Of a stretch of 64,000 nucleotides of DNA, positions 1 through 10,246 are shown piece after piece (positions within the stretch are counted from its first letter, which is position 1; each line of letters opens with the position of its first letter). Made by a program: the position numbers and the translations under genes. This DNA is from Takifugu bimaculatus (taxonomy: Eukaryota > Chordata > Actinopteri > Tetraodontiformes > Tetraodontidae): contig CP034990.1 of assembly GCA_004026145.2 (NCBI GenBank), forward strand, positions 18,864,176 through 18,928,175. The letters run 5' to 3'. The notes beneath the pieces were generated by a model. That model ran no database searches. It was not told where the DNA came from and saw nothing but the letters and a program-made list of their open reading frames with translations.

Positions 1-529
1 AAATCTGTGTGAGGTGATGCTGCAGCTTTGTACACGGGGGTGGGGGAGGGGGGGGGGGTACGCTAGAGCTTGTGTCTGCATGATGGACCTGAAAAACACG
101 GCAAACTATACAACTGAGCAAACTGAAGACTTCACAGCATGATTAGAAACAGGCGTCCTCAGGACAAGGACAGGTTAACCTGCAATAAAGGACGTGATCA
201 AAGGAATCAAAGGCCCAATTGTTCCCCACTAATCCAAGCCTCAGTTGTCTGGCAGGTTCCTACATTAGCCTGTATGCTAACTAGCGTGCGCCAATATCCG
301 ACCAACGGGTAGCACAAAACAATGGCGTGCAGAACGTCAATAAATCCCTGAACGCGTCGACGGCCGTGTAGAAATCCCATTACGTCCTTTCAGGAGGTAA
401 TTTAGGCGAGATGTGACGTGTCCGAATATTTTTACACGAGAGCCCCGCGTTAAGGCGGACGCCCGGGGATTGCCGAGACATTAATAACAATTATTGGTGT
501 TCTTTTGCTCCTTCGGACACGTTAAGTGT
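1..529. other. Non-coding stretch, no gene seen
   Basis: No credible exon or RNA gene is visible. A G-rich tract lies at about 38-58. The segment 190-300 is unique-looking mixed sequence. The remainder is ordinary non-repetitive DNA with a few ATTA cores near 480-495. Confidence 0.6.
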
Positions 530-790
530 GCGGTATTGACTGCCACGCCGGAGAGAATGTTGAGCATCGATCCGGCCGGACCCCGTGGCGGCGTCTTCCT
601 GCGAGGCGCCAATTGATCCATCACACGCCACCGCGGCTTACCTGCCGCGACCCGGCCTGCGAGAGGAGCCGCGACCCTGAACGTGGACTGTTGCAGGGCG
701 CGCGGACGGTTTCACCACCGGTTTGTGCTGCTCTGCACTACCGTGCACGGCCGGCGTCCCCGCGGAGCGCGTGGGCACTAACAGCTCATC
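530..790. other. CpG-rich patch
   Basis: CpG dinucleotides are dense (many CCGG, GCGG and CGCG occurrences) compared with the flanks. The open frame on the plus strand (526-813) has arginine/proline-rich, low-information content typical of GC-rich non-coding DNA. It could be a small CpG island, but no first exon or TATA box is evident. The call rests on base composition only. Confidence 0.4.
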
Positions 791-1554
791 CACTCTGGCT
801 TAGGGGGGTCTGATTTTGCTCTAGAAGAAAGACTTTATGCTGTCAAACTCAGACATCCCCTGTGATTGGAGGCCGATGGGCATGGAACTCTCAGAGCTGC
901 AGCGGCGTCTGCGTTCAGCCAAACTTGTGGGTGGAGTGGAAGAACAAAGGCGGACTTGTTAGGCTTTACGCGCCTTTATTATTCTTTCATTTGGATGCCG
1001 TTCCTTGTTTTTCTGCCCATATTCATTAAAATGTTGACTACTTTGGCTTGTGGGGCCCGTGGTTCTGGTTCTCTTACTGGAAGTGACTCACAGCACATCA
1101 AGCGCTGCCTCTCTCACCGTGCAGAAACTTTTTTCTCTTTTGGGGGGGTTGAGGGAAAGAAGAGATGAATATTCCTTTTGTATTCAGGTTTCAGAGTTAA
1201 TGGCATTCCAAGAGCAGCCCGGTAGGAGGGTCTTTAAACAGACACGGAAAAGCAGGTCATTTTTGGGTTTCAGGTTTTATTGTTTCAGACGTCTGACTAA
1301 ACACCTTTTTTAACCGGACATTTTCTGATGACAATCTATCGACAGTATGAGAGAAGACGGGAGGGAACTGCTCTCCAGCGCCCCCCAACACCTGTACCTG
1401 TGGTTAATGAACGCACCACCAGCCTGGGTCTGTGCCTGAATCACCTGTATGGGAGGAAGGACGTCCACCTCCTGGTCCAGGCTCTCCGTCCTGGACCTCC
1501 TGTAGACGACACATAAAGGGCATCATGTCATCGTTAACGTCTCCGTTCTCAGAG
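791..1554. other. Non-coding stretch, no gene seen
   Basis: Mixed-composition DNA with no recognisable coding segment. A run resembling one half of a CTCF-type site (AGCGCCCCCC) lies near 1378-1388, but the match is partial and is not called as a site. Confidence 0.5.
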
Positions 1555-1830
1555 GTTCGCTCCTACCCGACGCCGCTGCGGTGACGCGTGGACGCAGGCG
1601 GGACCAGGGAGGGCGGTTCCGGTCCAAACCGCTCAGTAAAGACAGCGTCCACCTCCACTCGCTCTATCTTGCGGTGCCCATCCCCACCTCCCCTCCGAGT
1701 CCCAGCCGACCGGCACCGACCATGGCGCCGAGCACCCGCCGCGGCCCGGCCGGATCCGCAGTGGAGAATAAACGGACAGTCAGCAGCCAGAACTCTGCTG
1801 GGCCGGCGCTGCCCAGGGCCCATTCAGCAG
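1555..1830. other. CpG-rich patch
   Basis: A second CpG-dense patch. Open frames overlap on both strands (1563-1823 minus; 1581-1895 and 1588-1878 plus), which is expected when stop codons are rare in GC-rich DNA, so none is called. Function unknown; a CpG island or simply local GC enrichment. Confidence 0.35.
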
Positions 1831-2049
1831 CCGCTTGTTATGTTCTCCTCCGTGTCAAAACACTCGCTCATTACATGATTGGACAAAACGCTTGATGGCG
1901 TCGTTAGGCGGGAAACGGGCCTGTAACTGGATGTAAATGGTGCGAGAATGCAAATTGGCCGGGCTCGTTCTGGCTCAGCTTCCACTTTGTCCCAATCCCT
2001 CTTAAGCTTCTTGTTGACCGCATCTGTCAGCTTTCTGTACACAATTGGT

Positions 2050-2400
2050 TCCTGAGCTATTCCGGCTGCATTGTTAATGTCTGCCCTTTTGTGCCGCTCA
2101 GTTCCAGCGAAACAGAATCACACATGCAAAATTATGTCACCAATGCAGATAATTAGCCGGGAAAACAATCCGGGGGATGAATAATAATGCGGCGCGCTAA
2201 CGTTATAACTTTTTTTCTTAAGCGGAGGATTGGGATGCCGAGCGAAATGAGTTATCAAATAAAGCTTGAAAATGTGCAGCGAATGAAATGAGTCAATCAT
2301 TTTAATGTGAGAACGGAGCCCTGAGGAGAATAAATAAGCAATCGTCACATCATGCAGGGAGAACAAATGAGCATGGTACACAATTATGGAGGGTCACATT
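2050..2400. promoter_or_regulatory. Candidate conserved non-coding element
   Basis: Unique AT-rich sequence, distinct from its GC-rich left flank, with several homeodomain/POU-like cores: ATGCAAAAT near 2126, AATTAG near 2151, AATAATAATG near 2181 and TCAATCATTTTAATG near 2294. Vertebrate developmental enhancers often have this texture, but conservation cannot be measured here. Confidence 0.25.
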
Positions 2401-2438
2401 CTGCCAGAGCTGTGAGCGTGGGATGGGCTAATGAGCTG

Positions 2439-2443
<5 letters not shown>

Positions 2444-2473
<30 letters not shown>
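2444..2473. repeat. (GT)n microsatellite
   Basis: About 15 uninterrupted GT units, followed by a short TTGCTG run. Likely polymorphic in length. Confidence 0.95.
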
Positions 2474-2474
<1 letters not shown>

Positions 2475-4550
2475 GCTGTTGCTGTGAAGAGAAGAACAAG
2501 GGGGAAAAAACAAAACAATCTCGAACCTTCAGAATTCCAACTTGGCCAAACACACAGGGCAGCAAGTCGGGCAGCTCCGAAGATAAAAGTGAGAGGATCT
2601 GGAGCACGAGGTGGGCTCCCTGTCAGCTTAGCATCTGGGCCAAGGAGCCTGTCGGAGCAATGAGCAGGTAGAGCAGCAGCACAGACAAAAAAGAGAGGGC
2701 GACGCGCCTCAGAAGGACGGACGGCACACAGCTTTCAAAGGCGACTCAGTTATTAACTATTCAATCACATAAAGGAGAGCTGAAGGCGTGAAAGGTTGCG
2801 GACCGAAGCACTTTTGCTTCAGTGCATTAAGAGCCTGGTCCAGCACTCTGGCTCGGGGAAGAGAAATAGATTGCCTCCCAGGAAGATGACTGCTCAAAGG
2901 AGTTGGCTTTTCCCCTTAATAACAGCAATCTGCTGTGAAAATCTAATCCCAAGTACCATTTACACTGACTGAATCCATAACTTCTGCTTGGGAAAGCGTA
3001 CAATATGAATATTTCATTCTGTGATATAGAAAATAAACAGGAGAAGAACCCCCCCCCCCCACGCCTCCTAATCGGGGGACACTCTGGACTGGAAGAGTAT
3101 CTTGCTAATGAACAGCATGCTGCTACAAAATGCACATTTTAAACAGGCATTCTGTTGCACAGCCGGTTCTTTGTGAGAGCGTAACGTGCGTTTGGTGGCG
3201 CAGACACGGGTGCACGTGACCAGCGTGGACCTGGGGAAGCTTCTGGGGAAACAAAGCGCACGGCGGCAGCAAACCAAGCATGAACGCTGGCTCTTGTCTA
3301 AGTAATGGCTCCGTCTTTTAAAGTCAGACGTGGACGCAGCCTTTAAGCCCCCTGCTCTCCTCCTTCCCCGGCCTAATTCCCCCTCCTCAGTGGTGGATGA
3401 GAGGGATCAGAAACGCATCCATATGCATGGCCGAGTATCTGCAGAGGGGAAGTCGGGTCTCAGCCCAGCCAGCTCCGCAAAAGTACTGGTAATGACACTT
3501 AATGAAAGCTAGAGAGCCGAGTGCTGAGCTCCCCGGGCCCCTGTGCTCCTCGCTGACGGGGCCATCAGACGCCATAAATAAACAAACGTGCTGCTTGAGA
3601 ATAGATGGGCTATTTCCCCACCCTAACATTTTGTCCACCCCTTTTATTATATATTTATTATTTTTCCCTGGATCTCCATTTCATTTTCCTGAGAGGCACT
3701 TTTTTCCCTGTATCCCAAAACATTAGCAGGACTTTGCTCCAGTCACCTTTGACCCTTAATGGACCTGCTGGCGCATCTCTTCTTCACTGAAATATGCACA
3801 AACAGCATCGCCTATTTAATTGGGCCAGTTTGACGCACAGAGGAGCCTCCCGGAGACGCAGGTGAAGCACAACAGGGCAGCGGAGGCACAAAACAAACAG
3901 GAGGAATGAGGGGATAGAGAGGTCGTTCCCTCCACAAGCCCCTCATCAGCACTGTCAACACGTGGCAGATTGGGTTCAGATCCGTTTCCACCGCGGCCTC
4001 GCTCCGCTTCTGTCCTTCCGACACCGCCACTGATCCACAGAATCAGCCAAATTTCCCCCTTTTTAGTCTGGCGGGATATCAGGGACGTCTGGAGGGGCAG
4101 ATGCTACGTCCCACTAACAAACCAGCTCTTCCAGCCATGCCTGAGCGCTCAGGTGAGCGCTAACAGCTAACGCCAGCTAACGCTAAATCTGTTTGTCCAT
4201 AGGAGGGACTGTCCAGGGTGAGGAGCCTGCAGACGTCAGGTCTCATGCTGAGGCCTCTTCCCGCATCCTCTGATCACTTCGACCGCCGCCTCAATTTCTC
4301 GGCTTACTGCACAAATGCATCTTTGGTGTTAACAAGCTTTAGGCATCAGTGGCAGCTCGACCACACATGCTGAGGCGCCACAACCTGAGCGGCGTCTCTC
4401 AGAAGGGGGGGGAGGAGGGGGGGGGTTATATGAATGTGATGGCGTTGCATTAGGAGCAACACTGCAGAAGCCCCAGGAGATATTTGCACTGCCCACAGTT
4501 AAGAATGGCGATCCGTGGCAGCGGTGCAGAGATGGAGGTACCGTGGACCC
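2474..4550. other. Non-coding stretch, no gene seen
   Basis: No credible exon. It holds a 12-base poly-C run at 3049-3060 and a possible nuclear-receptor DR1 on the minus strand at 3743-3755 (GGGTCA A AGGTGA). Tandem GCTAACRSCAGCTAACGC-like words lie near 4155-4185, with poly-G runs near 4406-4427. The open frames cross low-complexity sequence and have no recognised homology. Confidence 0.5.
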
Positions 4551-4554
4551 AAAA
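4551..4554 (-). terminator. Pol III T-run terminator of tRNA-Lys
   Basis: Reading the minus strand, a run of four T lies 8 bases past the tRNA 3' end. A run of four T is the minimal RNA polymerase III terminator in vertebrates, which supports the tRNA being an expressed gene and not a relic. Confidence 0.7.
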
Positions 4555-4561
4555 GGACCGA

Positions 4562-4634
4562 CACCTGAACAGGGACTCGAACCCTGGACCCTCAGATTAA
4601 AAGTCTGATGCTCTACCAGCTGAGCTACCCAGGC
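4562..4634 (-). tRNA. tRNA-Lys (anticodon TTT)
   Basis: A 73-nt cloverleaf can be drawn on the minus strand. The 7-bp acceptor stem pairs GCCTGGG with TTCAGGT, with three G-U wobbles (first, sixth and seventh pairs), and the discriminator base is G. The D arm carries an intact A box (TAGCTCAGCTGG). The anticodon stem is TCAGA/TCTGA and the loop is CTTTTAA, giving anticodon TTT (plus-strand 4599-4601), which decodes AAA and AAG lysine codons. The T arm has a canonical B box (GGTTCGAGTCC). There is no intron, and CCA is not encoded, as expected for a eukaryotic nuclear tRNA gene. A T-run terminator follows after 8 bases. The wobble-rich acceptor stem is slightly unusual for lysine tRNA and could mean reduced function. 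No other tRNA lies close by, so it is a solitary copy. Confidence 0.93.
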
Positions 4635-4639
4635 TCTTG

Positions 4640-5142
4640 TGAGCCCCCACCCTGATGCCAGCAGGGAAGCATCCCCCTGAGCTGGAGGTTGCATTAATAA
4701 CCTTTGGTTCTGAAGCACGTGGATCCTGACTGATCCAGTAAATATGAAGGGATCTCTGCAGCAGCTGATTTGATCCATGGCCAAACATCTGATCTCTCAT
4801 TCTCCTGTAAAGCTGAGCTGCCTAATATCAACGTTCAGCATATCAGGGGACTAAAAACCGGCGATATAACAGTAAAGTTGATCACGAGAGAAGAGAATCC
4901 TGATCAGATTCCCTGATTTCAAGGAGCGAACCACGTTGGAGAGCGGGGATTTATGCATCAGTTGCCTGGAACTTTACCTGCTCTGTTTATCCTGAAGTTG
5001 TCGTGTTGTTTTACACTGATTGTCCTAAAGAGAAGTCTCCTGGACCCGCGGATTTAGTCAGCAGATCATTCCTCGTCGTAACCTTTGCAGCTGGGAAAAC
5101 AGCACCAAGATGCAGCCGATAACGCAGATGCATGGCCCACAC
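4640..5142. other. Non-coding stretch, no gene seen
   Basis: 5' flank of the tRNA gene on its own strand. Ordinary mixed sequence with no exon, repeat or strong motif cluster recognised. Confidence 0.5.
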
Positions 5143-5178
5143 CCACACACACACACACACACACACGCACACACGCAC
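5143..5178. repeat. (AC)n microsatellite, interrupted
   Basis: AC repeat with two GC interruptions towards its right end. Confidence 0.9.
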
Positions 5179-5394
5179 ATTAACTGTTGTCTCCGAATGC
5201 TATTGAATGCAGCTGTGAAGTTTATGACTCGCTGCAGTAAAGAAGAAAGGGCAGCAACCTTGACAGGATCTCCAACCTAATTGGAAGATGCTATCTCTGC
5301 TCCTCAGCGTCTTACACAGGGGACGCAATAAGGCGAAAGAGTGCGTGCCATAAACACCGCCCACACAGACGCCCCCCCCCCTCGTCAGGTGGAG

Positions 5395-5585
5395 CCGGCT
5401 CCAATAATGGCCGCACGTTTATTTGGCATCAGTTTGTGCTGGGGTTTGTCATTTAAACACCCTGCTGCGGATTTATTTAGAAATAATAATCGTTTTAAAA
5501 AAAGAATCAAACTCATTGCGATCGGCGCATTTTCCGGAGCGCCAGCGGCCATTTCCTGCTCTACAGAGAGCCCAATTGTGTGAGC
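5395..5585. promoter_or_regulatory. Candidate conserved non-coding element
   Basis: AT-rich unique block inside GC-rich surroundings, with TTTATTTGG, TCATTTAAACA, GATTTATTTAG and AATAATAATCG words (forkhead- and homeodomain-like cores). Frames are open on both strands but recognisable as no known protein. The call is based on texture only. Confidence 0.25.
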
Positions 5586-5587
5586 AC

Positions 5588-5605
5588 GCCGCCGCCGCCG
5601 CCGCC
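5588..5605. repeat. (GCC)6 trinucleotide repeat
   Basis: Six consecutive GCC units, bordering the AT-rich block to its left. Confidence 0.9.
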
Positions 5606-5699
5606 ATAGCGACCTTTCCACAAGGCCAGGGAGCACGCAATGCAGAGAAGAGGCAATAAAAGTAATGAAAGAAGCAAAGGCAATTAAAGCGGTGTGTGT

Positions 5700-6012
5700 G
5701 TGAAGGCAGCGCGGCAGAGACGAGCCTGACGGTAAGCTGCCCGAGGACGGCGCGCACGCCATATCCCCCATAATCCCTCTGTGTTCACACGGCAACCCTG
5801 GTGTGCTCCCACTCTGTTCGTCCTCTCGTGGCATTCGCTGTCCAATCTGGAAAAAGGACAGTCACAGATAGGTGCTCCACACGTGCGCGTACACGTGCGC
5901 GCCGCGCTAGAGTCCTTCGAAGACGCAGATAATTCTGTAAACGTTCCAAACAAAAGCGGCGTGCACATCAACGCGAGGCGAGCGGCGAGCGCACGTGCCT
6001 CGTGCACGGCAG
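5700..6012. other. CpG-rich patch with E-box pair
   Basis: High CpG density from about 5705 to 6010. Two CACGTG E-boxes lie 12 bp apart at 5880-5885 and 5892-5897, each inside a repeated ACACGTGCGCG word, and a third is at 5993-5998. CACGTG binds bHLH factors (USF, MYC/MAX, CLOCK), and its ACGTG core is shared with hypoxia-response elements. A small CpG island or enhancer is possible; no exon is evident. Confidence 0.4.
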
Positions 6013-6325
6013 CGCCTCCTCAAACATGTGAAAATCATTAATTCTCTTCCTCTGATGCGGCTGCATCACCAACAGCAATTATTTCTAATGGCAAACAAAG
6101 TGAAAACAGTCATCAAATGCACGAAGACGCACTGTTAAAGGAAAAAGGCCGCGTGGGGGTCGAGAACGTGGCGGCAGCCCGGACGCCATTTACTGACCGC
6201 AAAACAAGGGTGCTTTTCATAAACCAATCAAGAGGCCGCGGCGCTGCGGCTGCTTCTCCGTGACATTGACGGCACTTAAGAGGCTGATGGGAGGATTCCG
6301 TGATGAGCCGGAGATGGCTGAGGAG

Positions 6326-6338
6326 CACGTGACACGTG
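6326..6338. promoter_or_regulatory. Tandem CACGTG E-boxes
   Basis: Two perfect CACGTG palindromes separated by one base (6326-6331 and 6333-6338). Known bHLH target motif; occupancy is unknown. Confidence 0.4.
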
Positions 6339-6372
6339 CATGTACAGACAACCATGTGATGCATGCAGGCCA

Positions 6373-6518
6373 GTGTGAGTGTGAGTGTGAGTGTGAGTGT
6401 GAGTGTGAGTGTGTGTGTGTGTGTGTGTGAGTGTGTGTGTGAGTGTGAGTGTGAGTGTGTGTGTGTGTGTGTGTGAGTGTGTGTGTGAGTGTGTGTGCGA
6501 GTGTGAGTGTGAGTGTGT
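6373..6518. repeat. (GTGTGA)n / (GT)n compound microsatellite
   Basis: A GTGTGA hexamer array grading into pure GT and back to GAGTGT units over about 146 bp. Long frames on both strands here are repeat artefacts. Confidence 0.95.
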
Positions 6519-6640
6519 CTGTAGTATTGCAGTATCAAGGTCTACTGACAATGAAATCCTATGGTGTCCAGTCCTGGAGTCTGTCCCTGAAGTCAGTGGG
6601 TGGGAGGCAGGAAGGAGGGACTCTGGACACCAGGGGACAG

Positions 6641-7590
6641 TCCATCACAGTCCATCACAGTCCGTAACAGTCCATCACAGTCCATCACAGTCCATCACCG
6701 TCCGTCACAGTCCATCACAGTCCGTAACAGTACATCACAGTCCATCACAGTCCGTAACAGTCCATCACAGTCCATCACAGTCCATCACAGTCCGTAACAG
6801 TCCATCACAGTCCATCACAGTCCGTCACAGTCCATCACAGTCCGTAACAGTCCGTAACAGTCCATCACAGTCCATCACAGTCCGTCACAGTCCGTCACAG
6901 TCCGTCACAGTCCGTAACAGTCCATCACAGTCCGTCACAGTCCATCACAGTCCGTAACAGTCCGTAACAGTCCGTAACAGTCCATCACAGTCCGTAACAG
7001 TCCATCACAGTCCGTCACAGTCCATCACAGTCCGTCACAGTCCATCACAGTCCGTCACAGTCCGTAACAGTCCGTAACAGTCCATCACAGTCCACCACAG
7101 TCCGTCACAGTCCGTAACAGTCCGTAACAGTCCATCACAGTCCATCACAGTCCGTAACAGTCCATCACAGTCCATCACAGTCCCTCACAGTCCATCACAG
7201 TCCATCACAGTCCGTAACAGTCCATCACAGTCCGTCACAGTCCATCACAGTCCATCACAGTCCGTAACAGTCCATCACAGTCCGTAACAGTCCATCACAG
7301 TCCGTCACAGTCCATCACAGTCCGTCACAGTCCGTAACAGTCCATCACAGTCCATCACAGTCCATCACAGTCCGTAACAGTCCATCACAGTCCGTAACAG
7401 TCCATCACAGTCCGTCACAGTCCATCACAGTCCGTCACAGTCCGTAACAGTCCATCACAGTCCGTCACAGTCCGTCACAGTCCATCACAGTCCGTCACAG
7501 TCCGTAACAGTCCATCACAGTCCGTCACAGTCCGTCACAGTCCATCACAGTCCGTAACAGTCCATCACAGTACATCACAGTCCATCACAC
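6641..7590. repeat. 10-bp minisatellite, 95 tandem units
   Basis: Ninety-five decamers in perfect register with no insertion or deletion. Three variants make up 89 of the units: TCCATCACAG (44 by my count), TCCGTAACAG (25) and TCCGTCACAG (20). Six are single-base derivatives. The fourth combination of the two variable sites (A at position 4 with A at position 6) never occurs. An 11-unit stretch at about 7251-7360 is largely copied at 7361-7470, showing segmental amplification. Plus-strand open frames across the array (for example 6409-6957) arise because a 10-bp unit read three times gives a 10-residue repeat; they are not called as genes. Confidence 0.97.
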
Positions 7591-7599
7591 CAGATACTC

Positions 7600-7880
7600 A
7601 AGCAGCAGCCTAACGTGCACGTTTTTACACATTGGAGAAAACTCACATAGGCCTGATTAGAACATGAACCCGAGCGTCAACACCGCCCAATGAAATTCAG
7701 CTCAATTAGCACTAGTACCTTCGTTTGGGGGGGGTCAACTCAGAGGCAGAACATGACACAGGGACAGACGGATCACAGGAGCAACCAGCAGCGCTCGGTT
7801 CCGCCCGTCTCCCTCAGCTCCTCTAATCAGATCCTGGATCTGCCGGGTTAACACGGCAGGTTGAAGTCAAGGATAAGTTT
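7600..7880. other. Non-coding stretch, no gene seen
   Basis: Unique DNA to the right of the minisatellite, with a short poly-G run near 7727-7734. No motif cluster or exon recognised. Confidence 0.5.
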
Positions 7881-7884
7881 CCCG

Positions 7885-8265
7885 TTCCATTTAAAACACA
7901 CAGGTGGGCAGATGACAGATACCCCCTCTATGCATGAAATAGATCACATTCGGATTAAGGAGATTAATTTCAGATGCTAATTGAGGGAGAGACTTTTTCA
8001 TCAGATTCACCCAAGTTTCTAAAAGATCTAATTTGCCGTTGAAATTGCAGACGAACGGTTGGTAAATTGCCGCGCCTCCCGCGTGCGTCCCTTCGGTCGG
8101 CGCCGAGTCGCACATGTCGTCGCTCCCCACGACTCGTGAAGATCGGACTCATTCCAGAGTTGCCGTCTGCTGGGGTTAAACAAAATAATTAATATTTGCG
8201 AGACACAAATCTGAAACTAATTTGCGAGCGTGGCTGGAGGATTAGTCTGCATGCATGCAACACTT
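7885..8265. promoter_or_regulatory. Candidate conserved non-coding element
   Basis: AT-rich unique sequence containing GGATTAAGGAGATTAATTTC near 7952, GATGCTAATTGAGG near 7973 and ACAAAATAATTAATATTTGC near 8179. The bicoid-type GGATTA and homeodomain ATTA cores suggest developmental regulatory DNA. Conservation is not testable here. Confidence 0.3.
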
Positions 8266-9743
8266 TCAATCATGACCCCCCCCCCCCTCCTCAGGCCGGG
8301 CTCCCTCCATCTCAGAGCTGCTTTCTCTGATGTAAAATGGTGGAAAGTCTGCTGGCGACTTCTTCTCTTTCTTAGTTAATTCATTTAATGCCATATAAAA
8401 AAAAATCCGGTGCCCTCATTCACCGGATCAGCCTTCGTTTTCATTTTACGCCCTGTGGAAGACGAATGGTACCGTGAAAGTCGGCAGGGATCTAATTAAA
8501 ACCCAGTTGGTGCTACGTTGCGCAATCAACATTTATTCTATGATTTAATAAAGCGAAAGGCTCGGTTAATGAACGAAGAGCGCAGCAGGTAACGGTGACG
8601 ATAAAACCAGCAGGTCAACACAAAGGGTTTAATGGAATAAAGCGGAATAAAGCTAATGGAATTACTCCCGATTTAGCACACGTGCTAGCTCAAATCCAAT
8701 AACTGCAGTAAAACAACAACAGTGGGTAAAGTTTCACGTCTTGGTGCGTTTCTGGAGCCATCTCTCGACCCGACTGTGAGCTGGAGTCAAAACTTGTGTC
8801 AAGATTCTCTCCATCTGCCACTAATTGGATTTTTTCGCTGACCTGTGGCGCCTGACGCCGAGGTTGTTTTGTGCTGCGAGAGACAAACTCCGGCTCTTCG
8901 GTTTTGAACTTAGATGTGTCACGATTTGCCATCTGTGCCGTCTAAAGTTCTCTGAGAAAGTGGCGAGAGAATTTACATTTCTAGGATGGCCGGGGGGCCC
9001 GAGGAAAACCAGAACTCAGTGCTTCCGAACCTTTGACACATGTGAGTCAAACGTAAATGAGAAAAAGGCTTCTGCTAGTACGTTCTTTCACATTGTGTGT
9101 ATTTTTCCACATGTCAAGGGGAATTAATGAGAAAAAAAAAAGGGTGAATTGATTTCTTTTAAGCTCAAACGCTGACAGTGTGGTGATTAAGCGGAGAGAA
9201 GATGGAAAGATTCAGCTCCCGATAAGATTCAAGCAGATAAAACATGCACAACCAACCGCATGTTTACAGAGCGGCACACCGAGACACTTACCGCGATCAA
9301 TATATCGATGGTTTGTAATAGGCCCTAAATGACTCAGTTTAAAGGCTACTGTGCAGGAAACCTTCTCAGCCACTCCACCACAGTTTCCTGCAAGGGTACA
9401 AAACCCCAGCGGAAACCAGCCGCCAAAAAAATAAATAAAGATTGCGCCGAACTCCGTCTGGAGTGACCTGAAAACGTGACTAAAAGGTCTGAGAGTAAAG
9501 AAGAGGACGGCGGCACAAAGTGGCGTCGGTGTTCACTCTGTCAGTCCTTGTCTAACACACAACAAGTGCGTCTTTGTGGAGCACGGCGGGGAGGACGTCA
9601 TGCATGCAGCTGAATCATGGGTAATGTGACGTGCGCAAGCGCTGGGCGCCGTGCACGGGTTCCACCGGAGCGGATAGGATTTACCACTTAATGAGCAGAG
9701 CAGCGAGTCTGTGCACACTGTGTTGTTTCGTAGATGTGGCAAA
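8266..9743. other. Non-coding stretch, no gene seen
   Basis: Contains a poly-C run near 8277-8287, AT-rich unique sequence 8340-8700 and A-runs near 8398 and 9131. Open frames at 8690-8932 (minus) and 8825-9127 (plus) overlap each other and match nothing I recognise. Confidence 0.5.
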
Positions 9744-9769
9744 ATGTGTGTGTGTGTGTGTGTGTGTGT
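9744..9769. repeat. (TG)n microsatellite
   Basis: About 13 uninterrupted TG units. Confidence 0.93.
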
Positions 9770-10068
9770 TTATGCATTTGAACTAATCTCATTTACTGCC
9801 AGGTGAAGCAGCTAATGAAATATCAAAGGGTGGGCCGGGCCAGCCCCCTCTCTCTATGACGGTAATTCGGACCGCGGCCCCGGGGTCACGCTAAAGCGCC
9901 CGGCTGTGAGGGTCAAGTGGAGAGAGGGAGGAGAGGGAAGGTGGACTTTGATCAGGGCACCAAAGCACCGGTAATGACGGAGCCTGTTGCCCTCACCACC
10001 CGGGAGAGGTTCCTGTCTGGGAAAGTTCTGAGTGGGGGTGCGTTCGCTGCAACATGCTGTGTCACTGA
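9770..10068. other. Non-coding stretch, no gene seen
   Basis: GC-moderate unique sequence with GCTAATGAAATATC near 9811 and no repeat. No exon recognised. Confidence 0.5.
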
Positions 10069-10080
10069 CACGTGCACGTG
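10069..10080. promoter_or_regulatory. Abutting CACGTG E-boxes
   Basis: Two CACGTG palindromes directly adjacent (10069-10074 and 10075-10080). Candidate bHLH binding site; function not shown. Confidence 0.35.
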
Positions 10081-10181
10081 GATGCTGTGGGAAAAGCCCT
10101 GAGCCCTTCTAATGCTCTCCCTCTGCCATTGACAAGTGAGCTGCAGTAACAGCTAATCGATGGCTTGTGAATTCCCAGGGC

Positions 10182-10183
<2 letters not shown>

Positions 10184-10219
<36 letters not shown>

Positions 10220-10246
10220 CTCTCTATCTCTGTCTCTCTCCCTCTC
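10184..10246. repeat. (CT)n microsatellite, interrupted
   Basis: CT repeat with GT, AT and GT interruptions towards the right end, followed by a poly-C run. Confidence 0.93.

Noticed and set aside
1371..1392. CTCF site (AGCGCCCCCC core)
   Set aside because: Only the GC core matches; the flanking positions of the motif are poor.
6409..6957. 182-residue serine/valine-rich plus frame
   Set aside because: It is a translation of the GT microsatellite and the decamer minisatellite; the peptide repeats because of the DNA repeat.
6641..7590. CRISPR array
   Set aside because: Contiguous 10-bp tandem units with no spacers in a vertebrate genome; this is a minisatellite.
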